From Toxoplasma gondii ME49 (lineage: Eukaryota > Apicomplexa > Conoidasida > Eucoccidiorida > Sarcocystidae): 64,000 nucleotides of DNA. Both the position numbers and the translations under genes were made by a program. Under the pieces are notes generated by a model that saw only the letters and a program-made list of their open reading frames with translations, was not told the origin of the DNA and made no database searches. Positions 1-16,428 of the stretch are shown one piece after another; position 1 is the stretch's first letter; the number at the start of each line of letters is the position of its first letter. Location of the stretch: contig NC_031476.1 of NCBI RefSeq assembly GCF_000006565.2, positions 2,690,458 to 2,754,457 of the forward strand. Reading direction: 5' to 3'.

Positions 1-3229
<3,229 letters not shown>

Positions 3230-5962
3230 AACAAGGAAGGCGGGAGTGCTGAGGGCGGCATTCGACAAGAGAGAAGGAACATGTGATGAGGAGAAAGAGA
3301 AGGACAGGAGAGAGAGGTGGCTGGGTTCGAAGAGCACATGTGTTGGAGATACTTTGTTCTGGGGAGGGAGGGGGGCGGTGTTGGCAGGATGTTTTTTGGG
3401 GTGTCTAGACACTGCGCGGATCCCTCGGAACAAGGAACGTCGGGAGGCGTCACGCCGTGGAACGTTTGTTTTTTCTCTTGCCTCCGCTGTTTTTGAAGTA
3501 CCAGTCCGTCAATTTCTTTCGCGACATAAACGAATCTCCCCTGAGCGTTGACCCGATCGCCAGGGGAGGCGTTTTCTTGGCATTAAATACTACTTTCATG
3601 CGGTGTTCTGTGTTCCTTTTATTCGGCATGCGGTGTGTCTGGCGTCGTGAATCCAAGAGCGTTCGACAGGAGACGGTGCTGCAGACGGGTCGTTTGTCAG
3701 GGTATCCGTCGTCAATGGGCAAACCTGTCGACGGTGCGTCTTTGTGTCGTGTCTGTGACTGTGTCTTTGATATGTGCCTCAATCGTGCTTCGGTGGTAAC
3801 CCCTCACCAACTGTGGGCAGTAGCACTATCGCTGGATTCTCTTTACACCTTCTATATATCGATGCGTTGTCCAAATGGGACGATTGTACAATGTGCTTGC
3901 CATCGTGTGAAGTGTCTGTTCGGCCTTCCGAACATCACGCCTGCTGTGTCAGTAACTGGAGAACCTAAGTGCGCCGCTTGCTTGTTCTATGCGTCCTCAC
4001 TTGAACGATTTTCTTCAGAAACTTCAGGGCACTTCTCGCTTCCGAGAATGCGCTGAGTGTTTCCTGCTCGTTTCCTGTGACCGGTTGCTCTGCATACAAG
4101 CGTCGGAGCGCCTAACTCAACAAGTTGTGTCAGCGGAGCCGCCGGTGGGCGTGGCGAGATACCTGCATCCGAACAAGCTACGGTGCGTCCGGATTTGTTT
4201 GTTTGTGGATGACTATGTGTTGGCAAAAGTGAGGGGTGATCTCAGTGACACCAGACAATATGTTTAGAACAGCAGTAGAAACATTTGCCTTGTGGGCTAG
4301 GACGCCCGATTTCGGTCCTAGAGCCAAAATGGTCTGGCGGGATCGTTCTAGAATTCCCATGAGCAACAAAGGCGACCGTCACTGCCTCATCTGATCTGGC
4401 CGCACGAAACTGTCGGCTTTGCACTTTTAACAACTTCATGCGCTCAGCTGGATGGTAATAAAGAGGAGAACAGAACGAAGATAGGAAATGATGAGATGTA
4501 AACCAAGGGATGAAAACTGCGGGCATCCTTACTTAACATCTGGCTCAACTGCGAAGAGACGTTTTCCATGGAAGAACACCCTCGACCGTAGATGGCGTTT
4601 GGTTGGTCTAAGCACGACAACCCTTGGGCAAGGGCGTCGTTTTCTTATGGACCAAAGACAGTTTGGCAACCAATTGAATTGATTTCTTCAGTGTTACCCC
4701 CCGGAGTCAGCGAGTAACCAGGCTTGTTCCTGGGCAAGCTCTAGCTACAAAGACATGTTCCATATTTCCTTGTGCAGGTCTCCTCGGAGCCGCCTCACAG
4801 CGTCCGTTCACTGGATGACACGCACTAACAAACCACCGGCTTTACAAAGTTTTATGGTGATCTGTTGATCCACTCGGGTTCGCCGGCCTCCGCTTGGATT
4901 GCCGTAACGTAAAGAAAGCCGCAAGAATACTTGACGGTAGCACTCAAGGTACACTTCGCAGCATGGCATTTGTTCTGCGTTGTAGCTAGCCTGTATCTCT
5001 CCTGCATCTAAATAGAGAAGGTTCTCCCAAACGGGAATACGTGTGGAAGTTCCCGCTGGTGTTACAGTGCTCAAATGTCTGTGTGCCACTCCCATCAGTA
5101 CGAATCCTTAAAGCATGCGTAATAGTAGGCCAGAGTGTGTTGCGATCTGTATAATGAGAACCGCAATTTCAGAAAAATCTACATTCGGCAAAAGACTGTG
5201 GCACTTCGTAAGGGTGTTCCTATTTAAAACAGCGGCTCAGTTTGACCCGCGAGATCATCGCCATAAACGCGCGTTACAATATGAGCAGCCTAGCGGGACA
5301 TACCTGATTTCACGCGGGAACCCCGCAGTGGTCGTCGCTTTTCTTCCACGTTCGAACCCGCGAGTATCGCAAGGAGTTAGCCAACCAAACAGGCGAGAAA
5401 GTTCCCTCCCCATGCTGCTTCCGAATCAGAGCGTGTCTCAAGCAGAGAAACAGGCGGGCATTTGTCTTTATCTTGTGTTTACATGACGCTTGGAAGTGGC
5501 TTCGTAGCTCTCTCGTTATAAATGTCTGGACAGGCACCTGTTTGGGGCTCCAGCGGTACCTTTCCAGTGGCCACCTCTCGCTTTGCACCGTTGACCGTGA
5601 ACGCGTCGATGTGCTACGGCGGCTTGGTGGGGCTTGTTGGGCAAGTCTACCAAAATGTTTTCTCGTGAATCTTGTTCTTTTTCTTTTTTTGAGACGAGGA
5701 AGGAGACAACGAACAACTCTGCTCATTCGTGTCCCCTGTCACATTTTTCGATGGTTTTTTGCCTTTCCTTATTGTCCAGCTGTCTTACAGAATGAGTGTG
5801 CTCGCCGCGTGCCTAGATCGTGTCTGGCTTGTTCAGTAGCTATCTTCTCGCGTCTGGTCTCCCCTCGACTCGTACTTTTCCCGGTTTTCTTGCACTGTCG
5901 ACTGTTCCCTTGCTTCCGCTTCACCGTCTCAACCTCCCGTCTCGTGGCGATTCTCTTCTGAA
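3230..5962. other. Spacer between helicase and the 5963 gene
   Basis: This stretch should hold the helicase 3' UTR and the 5' leader of the next gene. I see no conserved protein in any frame. Short frames at 3457-4056 and 5473-5961 have cysteine- and serine-rich translations without domain character. The stretch from about 5760 to 5960 is pyrimidine-rich, the usual look of leaders upstream of start codons in this window. Confidence 0.6.
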
Positions 5963-8900
5963 ATGGCGGCTTCCCCCGGCAGCCCAGCCGTGTCTGCCGC
6001 CTTGGTGCAGTTTGGTCGGGGTTTGCAGCATGCGATCTCGAATGCCTCGTCTGCTATCGTTGCAGCAGCCGGCCATAGGAGCGGAACAGTTACTTCCTCT
6101 GTTGTCCAGAGTTCTGCTGTTTCAGAGACATCCTGTGCCGCGCTGCTCTCGCCTCTACTTGGTCTCGGTGTTCAGAGTTCACCACCCTCTGCTGACAAGG
6201 GTTCATCCACTCCGATACCAGACGACCGTCGGGCACCTGATTCTTCTTCACATATACAGCCCGTGGCACCCTCCCATGCTCATCAGTCGTGGCCAGACTC
6301 CGCTTCCACCGCCCGAGAGGAAGGCGCCCCCGCCGTGGACACTGCACCGCACACTGAGGAACCTGGAAGTGAACCTGGACAAGCAGAGGATCCGGCATCC
6401 CGATCTGCAAATAATGTTTCTTCTCTTAAGCGTCCGCCCCCCTCTGTGCGTGAGGGAGACAATGTTCCCCGAATCACTCGACGGGAAGATGACGCGTCCT
6501 CGTCACCTCCGGATCGAAGCATATTCGTTGGACCTCACGAGGTTCCCACCGTGTCGGGTGGAGGCGCTGGAGGCAGAAACACAGTCGGAAATCGTTTGAG
6601 CCGATGCGCTCCCTCTTACTTTCCCAGCCAACCCGGCACAACGTTTCAGCAGCGTGTGGGCGCGTCTACGGCTTGCTGTTCTCTTCTATCTTCGCCGTGC
6701 GCCCCTTCTTTGTGTTCGTCTGTACCATTTCCGCAGCAGATTCCTCAACTACAGGTTTGTCGAACCGAGTTTGATCGAATGGGTTTTGCGGGAGCCGAAA
6801 GTCGCCTTGAGGAGGTCGAGAACTCGTGGTTTTTTATCGACATTTTCGGCGGCGACAACGCCTTTGACAAGGGGACTCGTGGAACTCAGTTTGGCACCTC
6901 ATCTTACCCTGTTGATGAAACGAGCAACTCTTTCACAGAGTGCATCACTCCCGCCTCGGTTAGAGATCGTCGGCGTTACTCGTTTGACAGGGTACTGAAG
7001 GTATCAAGCCCCACCGTCGAGGAAGAAGAAATCAATGAAATGACGAGGAAGGGACTGAAGACGGACAGCCACCAGGCCCTGAGCACGTCAGCGGGTGGAG
7101 GCGACACCTTACCAACTGATGGCAGAGAAGGAGTGACAATACCGGAGACACGGGCGAGTCGCAGATGTGGCGACACGGTAGACGGAAGAGAGGAGAGTTT
7201 GGTTGACATCGAAAGCAGGTCCTCAGGTCTTGTTCGAATCAATGAGCCGAGCGAAATTGGCTTGGACGCTTCTCAGCTTGCATCAACTCTGACTTCGGAG
7301 CTTATTTATGGGTCTCGAGCTAGCTCTTTTGCCGCAGACGAAGGAATGGTAGAGGCCGGAACTTTGTCTGTTGCTCGATCTGTCAGTCGCAGCAAGCTAT
7401 CTGAAGGAAAAATAGAGGCAAATGGAGGCATTGAAGAGCCGGGAGGCGGCAATGAAGAAGTGGAGCGGGATTTATCAGCTGGAACCGAGTGTAGATCTTC
7501 GATTCCTTGTTCCCTTCGCCGCCTCTTCGAGACGCAAATTGAGACACAAAAAGATGTGTATCGTGTGGTGTCACCGATCGAAAAAACGTGGAATAGAGAC
7601 CCGACGTACACGAATACGCAGCGAGAAAAAATCCGCTTTCTGGATCGCTTTTTGACGCCTCTTTCTCCCGAGGAGAAGCTGCATCTAGCTACGCGTAGCG
7701 CAGCGGCCTGTGATGTGAGAGATGGAGAGAAGTCACAAGACGACGCCTTTCCCGGAACAGAACCTGTAATGCGATCTCGCTTCCCATCCACCTTTTTTCC
7801 TGCTCTCACCGCGCGCTCGTTCTGGCCCCAACGCAGGTACACAACGACAACGATGTGCCCCGAGAATTTACTGGGTGGGGAAACTGCGGGTTATTGGCGC
7901 AACAACGGGACCGCTGATCTGACAAGTACTTCACGGAATGGGGAGAGAAGTGCACGAAGGCCTCCGCCTGGGAGGCATAGGAGATGTGGGACTTCAGGGA
8001 GACATAGAATGCAGAAGGCGGGTGCAAGTACTAGTTTCCCGTCTTTCGCGGTGAGAAAGCTTGCACGGAGAAGAAGCAACTTCAGACGTTAGTAACGAAC
8101 GAAACACACATCTAGACTCACGCACGCACGCGCAGACACAGGGCGTATCCATACGTAGGCAAGTCTGTAAAATGCGTTCAATGAGTTGCTGAACAGGTGT
8201 CAGGACAACAAGAATCCGATCTTCGAGTACCTATCAAATGAAGCAGTGTGTTCCAGCGTGTCATTCGATGATTCTTTTTAACAAGGAGAATTAAAACATA
8301 ATGTTAGGTTCGGTGCCTTAGTTGTGACGTTGCGTTCACTCTGCTGTTGTTTGGACTTCGTCACAAGAAACGTGTTGTCTCAATTTAGTGGAATGATATG
8401 GTGTCAGCTGAACGCTTATGACCTTCGTTTTTTTCGTCTTTGTCGTCTGTGTGAAACTATCTGTGATGTCACCTTTGATGCTCCCTGCGATGCATCCTGG
8501 CGAGATCCGAGGAGGTGGGCTATGTCCGTGCATTTGGTATGTTTTTGTGCGGTGACCAGGCAATGGTGGCATTCTTACAAAACTCGATTGACTTGTATGG
8601 CCCAACTGCGCTCGAAGGCGTTACGTTCCACGTCCCCGCAGAAGACGCCGAAGATTTTCTTGCTGCTCTGGAGGAGTCGCTTCCTTACTCTTGGCATGAT
8701 TTTGAGTCTGCGGTTGTTGAGGGTAGGTGGTGGGTAGAAAGCAAAACAAGGTAGAAGGGCTACATTATAAAAATGCAATCTCTCCGTTTGTTGTGTAGCA
8801 GCAGTGTTGAGCAAGGTACCTAGCGACGTGCTGTTTCCTGGTGGCTACTTTCGTCCTTCAGCCACTAGCCTGAACCTCACGGTGACTAGAGTTGGTGGCC

Positions 8901-9975
8901 CCTCGCTTAGAAACCGAGCGGTATGAGAGGTAAAGCGTACACCAAATAGAGGGGCCGTTTCACAGCTTGCAGCGGCATCACAATGTGGATGTGCCCTTGC
9001 CGCGTGACCCAGTTTTCTGCTGAGACTACATGCCCTCTCACAACGTGTGTTTTTGCTTCACTTCCTCTCTGTCTCCCCTTGTGTCACCCTCGTCTCCTGT
9101 GTGGCTTGCGGTATCAACATAGGCTATGTTGTTGACAATATCAATGGATTAGTGTTATCACTCGTATGAACAACACGAGAACACTACTGCTGAGATGCTA
9201 GTATGATCAGTACCGGCGTATGGGGAACAGTCATACCTGACGCTTTATAGCATTTTTTCTATTTTTCTTGTTCTCAGCACTCAAGCCGTTGACTGCCCTA
9301 GTCGTCGGGCGTCTCGTCTTTGTCCAGCTTCCATCGTTCCTTTTCGAGTTTTTGGCGACGACAGAGACCACGGCCGCAGCAGCTACCGCGACAGCCGAAG
9401 CGACCGGCGTGACTGTGGCGGGGATTCTCCCGAGTCTCTGTTCCTTCGCTTCTTGTTTGATTGTTTTCGGGGGCTGTGTTTACGCACTCGTTCGAGGAGC
9501 AAAGGCTCTCCACTCGTCCCGGCGCGCGCAGCTTCTCATGTCGATGAAGACAGAAGACGCCAGTGAAAGCCAAGACGGAAGAAACCACGACGACCACGTA
9601 GAAAGGGAAACGTACGTCTGGGCGGAGAGGGCAGAACGGGGGGAAGCCGGAGTGGACGAGGGGAGAGAGGCTTGCGAACAAGTGACAGAGACAAGCAACA
9701 GGAGGGGGAGGGAGGAGGTTCACGGAGAACGAGACGTGTATTTAGAAATAACAAAGCGTTTGGGAGAGGATGGAAACGGGAACGAGAGAACTGATGGAGA
9801 CGTTGACACCGACGCTCGAAGAGCCACAGGTGGGAAACATCAACAGACGGAATCCGCGAGACAGACAACGAGTGTTGTTGTGATTAGAAGAGATCCAGAG
9901 CGGAAGTGGAAGGACGAAGATGCCGTACGTGAAGGCGTCTCTTTTGGAGAGTGGAGAGCATGTTTCCCTCCGTAA
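5963..9975 (+). CDS. Unrecognised 929-residue protein with two hydrophobic segments
   Basis: I do not recognise the family. Proposed exons are 5963-7836, 8505-8722 and 9278-9975; the codons split at both junctions (AG|A and G|CA) restore one frame of 930 codons. The ATG sits in ctgaaATGGCG. Residues 1-620 are Ser/Thr/Glu/Arg-rich and probably disordered, apart from a short aromatic stretch (SWFFIDIFGG) near residue 290. Exon 2 reads like a folded helical domain (GYVRAFGMFLCGD, then AEDAEDFLAALEESLPYSW). Exon 3 begins with a hydrophobic stretch (LVVGRLVFVQLPSFLFEFLA, about 703-724), then a Thr/Ala linker and a second stretch ending FGGCVYALV (about 742-767), then an acidic/basic tail. It is probably an integral membrane protein. 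The exon 2 acceptor has a poor pyrimidine tract. A GTACGT donor at 9925 could shorten exon 3. The function is unknown. Confidence 0.6.
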
Positions 9976-12900
9976 AACTTGAGGAACCGTTCGGCACCAC
10001 AAAATGGAAGTTAAACTTTTCTTTAGCCAGAAAGGCGTATATGCAGGGTGACACGGAGTGGTCAGTTGCTTGTGTGACTGGAAGGGAGTTGAGTGCTTCC
10101 TTACTTGGATATGAATAGGATGAGCATGGGTTCATGAGTAAATCAAAAGGGGCTTCGGGAGAAAGGATTCATCATTTCCTCCCCTTTCGCTCTACGTTCA
10201 TTCTGGTTGTGGTGTTTCCGGCATACCCTCCGCGCATATCCTGCATGGTGTCCCCCCGCACAAGGTCCTTGCCGTTAGGCAGGCAGTGTGAGAGGGAGTT
10301 CCTCAGAAAGTCTTGTGTGTTTGCGCGGTATGCTATGCATGGAAAAGGCACGGGGTCACTGTGGGTGCTCTACTGATTTCCTGTCTCTCTTATTCACCTT
10401 TTCTGCTTATCACCGTCAGCTGCCGGGCACCGCGAGAGGAACGCCGGTGCCCTTTTCGTCAATCATCTTGTTCCATTTAGAGTCTTGGGTTTAAAAGTGC
10501 CAGCAACATCCATATTGTCTCGCATAGAATGACGCAGGAACACTTGTGAAGGAGACATGATGGTGAAATGAACGCAACGAATCATCAGAGGTGTTCTCGG
10601 CCATGTGTCTCTGTGCAAATGTTCCGTGATTAAGAGCCGGTTAACTCAAATCGAATGAACGGAGGCAGTATTCTACCTAGGGTAATGAAGGTGTCCCAAG
10701 TAAAAAGATACAGACAAGCGAAGCTATTGTTGATCGCTGTCCACCCGCTCTCTTTCGACGTTTTGTCAGTTCAGCAATATCGAAGATGCGAAACGACATT
10801 CGCCATGTTGTTTTGTCCGTAGTAGAAGACCCACTAACATGCACAGTCACCCTGTGAACAGTTTTCCGAATCGTTTTTTGAGCGAGTCCACTGTTCAAGC
10901 GTTTGCTGTCGCCTTTGTATTAGCTGCCCAACATCTTTCACATCTCTCATTTTATTGCCTCCTTCTCGTTCGTGTCGCTTTTTTCAGCTCCACCCCCTCT
11001 TCACTATATTCATTCTGGGTAGGGTTTCTCCTTGTTCCCTCGGCCTATTATTGCCTTTCGTCGTTCACCTTTCGTCTCATATCCAGTTTGTTTGAGTTAA
11101 AAACAACCAAATGTTTCCATGCCGTGTTTTCTCGTAGTGTGTTCCTTGAAGGTCACATCGAATTGTTTCCACATCGAGTAGGCTGACCGCACTGTGACAA
11201 TATGGAGTATCAACGAAGATGCGGAAGAGGACCTTCGTACCGTTACTGCGTGGACGTGGATGTACGGTCTTCTCTAGGGGTTCCCTGTCTCGTGTGCGTC
11301 GGAGAAATCCAAAAAGATCTGAGGGAAATTGTCGCAAAGGACACCACAATACGCCATCAATGGGGGGGCAAGGGTATCAGACTGCACAGGTTTCCTCAGG
11401 ACCGTTAGTCTCATCAGTACACTCCGTGTCGTTTATCTTGACACTGTGTACGATAATGTCGTACATGACTGGATGGTTAAGCACATGTATTTAAAGGAAC
11501 TGATTGTCGACTATGCCATATCTGCATGGTTCTAGACTCCGGCAGATTTACGCACGCTCGCAGCGGTTCTTCCTGTCACCGGTGGTCGACATTTAGGGAA
11601 GTAGCCACAATAAGGATCTCTCTAATGAAATGAACTGATGACAATAACAAGTATCGGAGTGCTGGAGGCTCAAGGCAGCATTTTCGCAGGCTCTGCTCGC
11701 GAATGTACCGGAAGGCACAGTTTTTGTGCGGTCGGTACGAGTGGTCAAATTGTGTGATTGGTCTGTTGAGTGACAGGCTACAACCTGTTGCAGCGGGAGG
11801 CATCTGCTGAACCGTTTTCTGCGTCCACATGAATCGACGAGTTCTCCCTGCTGGATCAGTTCTCTGTTCGCAATCTCCCTGTCGTCCGTTTTGCGTACGA
11901 TTGTTTCTGCTTCCAACAACCCATCCTCCTGAAGGACCAATTCCCCCCAAGAAGGTTTGAGGTCGTCGCATCCCTGTTTCCGATTTTCGTGGCGGATGAC
12001 AATGCCGCCAATTCAAGGAAACCCCCCCAGAACAATCCGAGAGTGACTCCCGGCTAACCGTGTCGAACAGCAGAAAAACCAATTTCCGATCCCTTGACCA
12101 CACCGGGCACTGACCCCCTGTCGCACACATCCAAAACCACCTCTGACTACAATCGTGTGTGACCCAAATTTTGCGTTTTCGTCTCCGCTGTCTCTCGAAT
12201 TTCGTTCCCTTCCGCGACTGCTGTACCCACTTTCTCCTCTTTTCCTGAAGACAGCTTAACCAAATAAGTACGATAGACATTTCGCGTTCTCCATTTACAC
12301 AGATTTCCATGCAAACAATCTCAAATACTAATGTAAGCAAAGGCACCTTGAAGTGCGGAGCTGATTCTTAAAAAGAGCAGGTTCATGTCGGGTCTTCACG
12401 CTGGATAATTCGGGGCTGATTCATAGTTTCTTGCGTATCACAGCGATAGTTTAGTTTGTCCTTGCGGTCAGGAGTTTTGAATCAAGCCGGTCGTGGATGT
12501 AATATAAGGAGTGGTCTCAGGGAAGTTGGTATCGTACATTTATAGCCTAGTAGTTGAGTATCAACTTAGATGGACAGATGCCTTGAACCACCTAAAGAAA
12601 AGGAAACGTTAACCGCTCTTTAGAAACAACAACAGTTACCGTCACTGTATATGAATGCTAAATCTAAATATGGATGCTTGTTGCAACGCATACAACCAGC
12701 GAGAGAAAACAGAGGCACACACAGGTTATTACTGGCAGCTTTTCTTTCGCCGAGAAGACGCTCCGGAGCACCGCCTACAAATGAAACTCGTTGTCTATCA
12801 ATGAAATATAATTATCTCATATCATCGACTAGACCTGATACTGAAGGTGGAAGAAAGACTCCATTCTTCAGCAACATAGGTTTGTCGTTTGATGATAAGG

Positions 12901-13086
12901 ACCTAAACGTTCCCGTTTTTTCCAGTCATTTTGGAAACCAAGACATAACCGTCCAAGTGAACGGGTGGGAGTCTCGCTATTTGCTTCTTTTAATTTTTCT
13001 GCGTGGAACCCGTCCGTCGGTTCCACCAGTTCTGCCTCTTTCGCATTTTCCGGATAAAAAAGTGAGTTTTTAAAAATATCTTTCAG
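9976..13086. other. Spacer with no assignable gene
   Basis: No conserved protein is visible on either strand. A short GC-richer segment at 10421-10489 follows a plausible acceptor and reads LPGTARGTPVPFSSIIL before a stop, and could be a small exon. The frame 12651-13073 is 140 codons of unconvincing composition. Nothing else stands out. Confidence 0.4.
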
Positions 13087-13233
13087 GCTCTCCTCTTGCT
13101 CGGTTTGTCATTTGCAATTGGCTTCGTTCTCAACGAAGCGGTTGCCTGGTATATCGCATCACAATCTGGGTTCCCACTATGGAAATCGAACGACCTACCA
13201 CACATGAAATTTGGATCCATGAGTTACCAGTAA
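13087..13233 (+). CDS. Orphan terminal-exon-like stretch, hydrophobic
   Basis: After a good acceptor (atctttcag at 13078-13086) comes a 48-codon open stretch with a stop at 13231. It begins ALLLLGLSFAIGFVLNEAVA and looks like a transmembrane helix, followed by a polar tail with tryptophans. No upstream partner exon is evident: the open frame ending at 13061 would leave a 25-base intron, which is too short. The LNExxxW pattern after a helix loosely recalls the second helix of dolichyl-diphosphatases, but the expected RP...SSH motifs do not follow. It may be the end of a multi-exon gene whose other exons I cannot find, or a decayed remnant. Confidence 0.3.
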   Translation, partial: ALLLLGLSFAIGFVLNEAVAWYIASQSGFPLWKSNDLPHMKFGSMSYQ

Positions 13234-14383
13234 AGGTGTGTTTAAACAAAACATTTTCTACACTGATGCGCATCGCAGCTGGTTGTTTTATGACGTGGTT
13301 GCAAAGATGTGGAAAGCATGCATGTATATAGCCTAGGTGCTCGCTGTTAATAAATTCCACTTCGGTGAGTTGTCCCTTCGATAGAATAGTTCCCGGTGCG
13401 GGCGGTGTTTTTCAGGGTTCCATGCACGCAGAAACCTTTTCGATTTCTCTCCGTTCCGGTGCTACGGAGCGAAGCCGCGTCTTCCGTACTTTCTCGGAGT
13501 CCAGTGACGTTCTTGTGAAGGGCCCCTCCACCGCATCCGCAAGACTGTCGTGTCTCCTCCACCCCCCTTTGTCTCACGAGCAGTGCGTGCTGCTGCTTGC
13601 AGTTACCTTCGACTGGAGTGGCAGGAATAGTACAGACTGAAAGGAAAGAACGACGTTCTCGATCGTCTGTTTTCATTTGAGGCGGCGCACAGGCTTTCTG
13701 GAAAAGAAGCGACGCAAAACGGCGAAGACAGAGGGCCTGCTGCCTTTTTTTGCAGGGACAACGAAATTCACACGGTTGAGAGCGCGAAAAAGCTACGACA
13801 GGGGTTTAATAGACCCTTTTCCACTTTGTTCGAGTCGCATGCTCGTGAACAAGCTACGCGTTTTGAGTTTCTCTCTCCTTGTTTGCCACCAAAGTCCCGT
13901 GGTGTCTCCCTCTTGTCTCGCTTGCCCCAAAACTGGCTGCTGTCTTGAGCTGTCGAATCTCACACCTTTGTGAATGTTTGCCGGAAGAACGTTTCCTCAA
14001 TCGCGCTTCCGAGTGTTTTTCCCTTCGCACATCCTTATTTTTCTCTCATGTTAGTTTGTGTGCCTCTAGAAAGTTCACAGCATCTCTCGCTTGACAGCAT
14101 AGTGTACATACACCTCAATTTTTAACTGTCGCTGTTTGTAGTGGTTCTTTGCCCAGCTCATCCGTTCCGCCATTTCACTTGTATTTCTCGCCGCGCGTTC
14201 AGTTCGTCTAACTTCATTTCCCCCCTCTTTCACCGCTCTCGATCTTCCCTCTTTCGGTTCGGTCGTCTTCTTCCTGCTGGCTTTTCGGAGTTCAAGCCGC
14301 CTCCACCGCAGGTCCGCCGCCCTCCACTGCCAGGGTCCGGCCTGTTTCCCCTCTCTCTACGCGAGTTTCTTTCAGTGTTGAAA
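13234..14383. other. Spacer and leader upstream of the MFS transporter
   Basis: No gene is assigned. A GC-rich open stretch at 13413-13640 follows a pyrimidine-rich acceptor-like site but has no recognisable domain. The stretch from 14150 to 14380 is pyrimidine-rich and probably the 5' leader of the transporter. A relative of the palindromic GGTGTACGTACACC motif (AGTGTACATACACC) lies at 14101-14114. Confidence 0.45.
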
Positions 14384-16396
14384 ATGGAGCCGCGCGCTCC
14401 TCCCCGACTGTCTGTCTCGTCGCCCCGACGTGAGTCCGGGGCAACTGTGCCGTCTCACTCCCCGTCAACGCTTCTGTCTTGTGCGAGTTCCGAGACTGCG
14501 ACTGAGAAGAGACGCAGGTGGACCGGCGTCCTCTCCGTGTTTGGAGGCGTCCTCGTACACGTCTGTCTCGGCACCGTGTACACCTGGGGCACACTTGCGG
14601 TGTACGTGGTCAGTTACATGCGCCTTTTACAAATTCAGAGCCTCCAAGCTACAAGCGACGCGTCGACTCTGCTGGAACGAACCTCGGAGGAAGACGGTTC
14701 TTCTCTCTCGGTCTTCGCCTTCGCCTCTGCTCCCTCCCTCGTGCGTCTCAGCGACTCTGCGTGGGTCCTCGCGAGCCAGTTCGCCGGGATGACCCTTGGC
14801 ATGCCGCTTGGTGGGATTGCTCAGAAAACTCTGGGGCCTTGTCGGTACGTACACACAGAGAGAGTGGCGAGGCGGGAGAGCCTGGCGAGCGTCGATTCGT
14901 CCGCGACCCCTCTCTGAAGAGTCAGTTTGCAACTGGGGGATGAGTCAGGTGTACAGTGTGTGATGCGCCTCCGCTAGTTCTTGCGGGAGACACTCCTCGC
15001 GCGCCGCTAACCATCACTTTGTCGCCGCAGTGCTCCGTGACAGAGCCACCATACAGTGAGATATGAACACAGTTCGCCCCCGCGCGGAATACGGGTCAGA
15101 GGAGAGTGTGGGGCAGCGCCTCTCGGCAGGCTGCAGGCGCGAGCAGGAGAGGCAGAGAGGTAGCCAAAAAGAGAGAAGAGCGTTCTGTGGAGACAAAGAG
15201 GGGGAACGCTGGGCAAGAAGGGAAGTCCAGACGGAAGGAGTGTCTCGGTAAAGCTGAAGGAACCTGACAGGGGAACGAGAGTTGATCACCCCGTGGAGTC
15301 GAATGGCGGGAGGCAATACGTCACGGGTATTCTAGCGTTCAGTGTCGTTTTCGCTTGACGTGCGTTCCGTTCCTTCGAAACTCTTTTTTCGCCTTCTCTT
15401 CTTCTCCCGCTCCTGCTGTTTGCTTCGTCTTCTGCTTTCACTGTGCTCTCTTCTCGGGTCCTGCCGTCTCTGCTCAAAGGTCCCATTTTGCCTTATCTTT
15501 GCCGTCTCTTCTCTCCTCTCTCCCCCGGTTGTCTGCCTCCGTTTTGCGCGGTTGTCTCCTTCCACTGAGTCGGCGCGCTGGCCATTCACCGTCCTGTTTC
15601 GCCTCGCGTCGCGGCCGGTAAACCCTCGGGTGTAGAGACACGCCGTCGCGCAAAGGCCTTTCCACCTTGAAATCGCCCTTCAGCTGTTTCCTCCCGTTCC
15701 AATTAGGCGAGTTCGCAGGAGCGCCCAAGCGGCTGGTGCGGTCCGTTAAAAGCAGCTGACTGGCTTCGCGTGAAGTCCCGGGACTTCTTCAGAGCCGCTT
15801 CCGTTTCTCACGCTTTCTTCGAGAGTTGCCTTTTTCATGTTGAATGTGTGTGTGTGTGTCTACAGAACAGTTATTCTCGGAGGCGCGCTGATGAGTTTGG
15901 CTGTTGGCATGGCGCCCGTTTTACTGCATTCCTATGCGCTCTTCGTCACGGTCTTCGGGGTGATTCAAGGAGTGGGCCTCGGTCTCGCATACACCGCGCC
16001 GCTGCTCTGTGGACTCGCTTGGTTCCCCGAAAAAAAAGGTAGTCACAAGAAACGAGGGAAACAGAGACAAGGTCGCTGTCCGTCAAACAGGAAAAAAACA
16101 GACAAAGCCGTGTTTCTTCACAGCGAACGAGTAAGACCACAAAGGTCAGCACGCGCGTTCCCCGCAGTCTCTCTCTGCTCATCCTTTTTCCCTTCGACGT
16201 CTCGGCCCTGACCTTGTCCTTCTGTTCTTTTGTCCCTGTTCTGCGCTCCACATACACGGTGCCGTTCCTTCATATCCCTCTCCTCTTCCTTTTCCACCTA
16301 CAACTCTGAATACAGACAAGCATATACATGTCTACACGTTTGAACCAACATATACATCTATATCTATATCTATATATAGAAAGGTATATAGGTATA

Positions 16397-16428
<32 letters not shown>

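Noticed and set aside
5473..5961. 162-codon frame before the 5963 gene
   Set aside because: It is Cys/Leu/Arg/Phe-rich from a pyrimidine-rich leader and has no domain.
13062..13086. Intron joining the 12651-13061 frame to the 13087 exon
   Set aside because: A GT...AG of 25 bases is too short for a spliceosomal intron.
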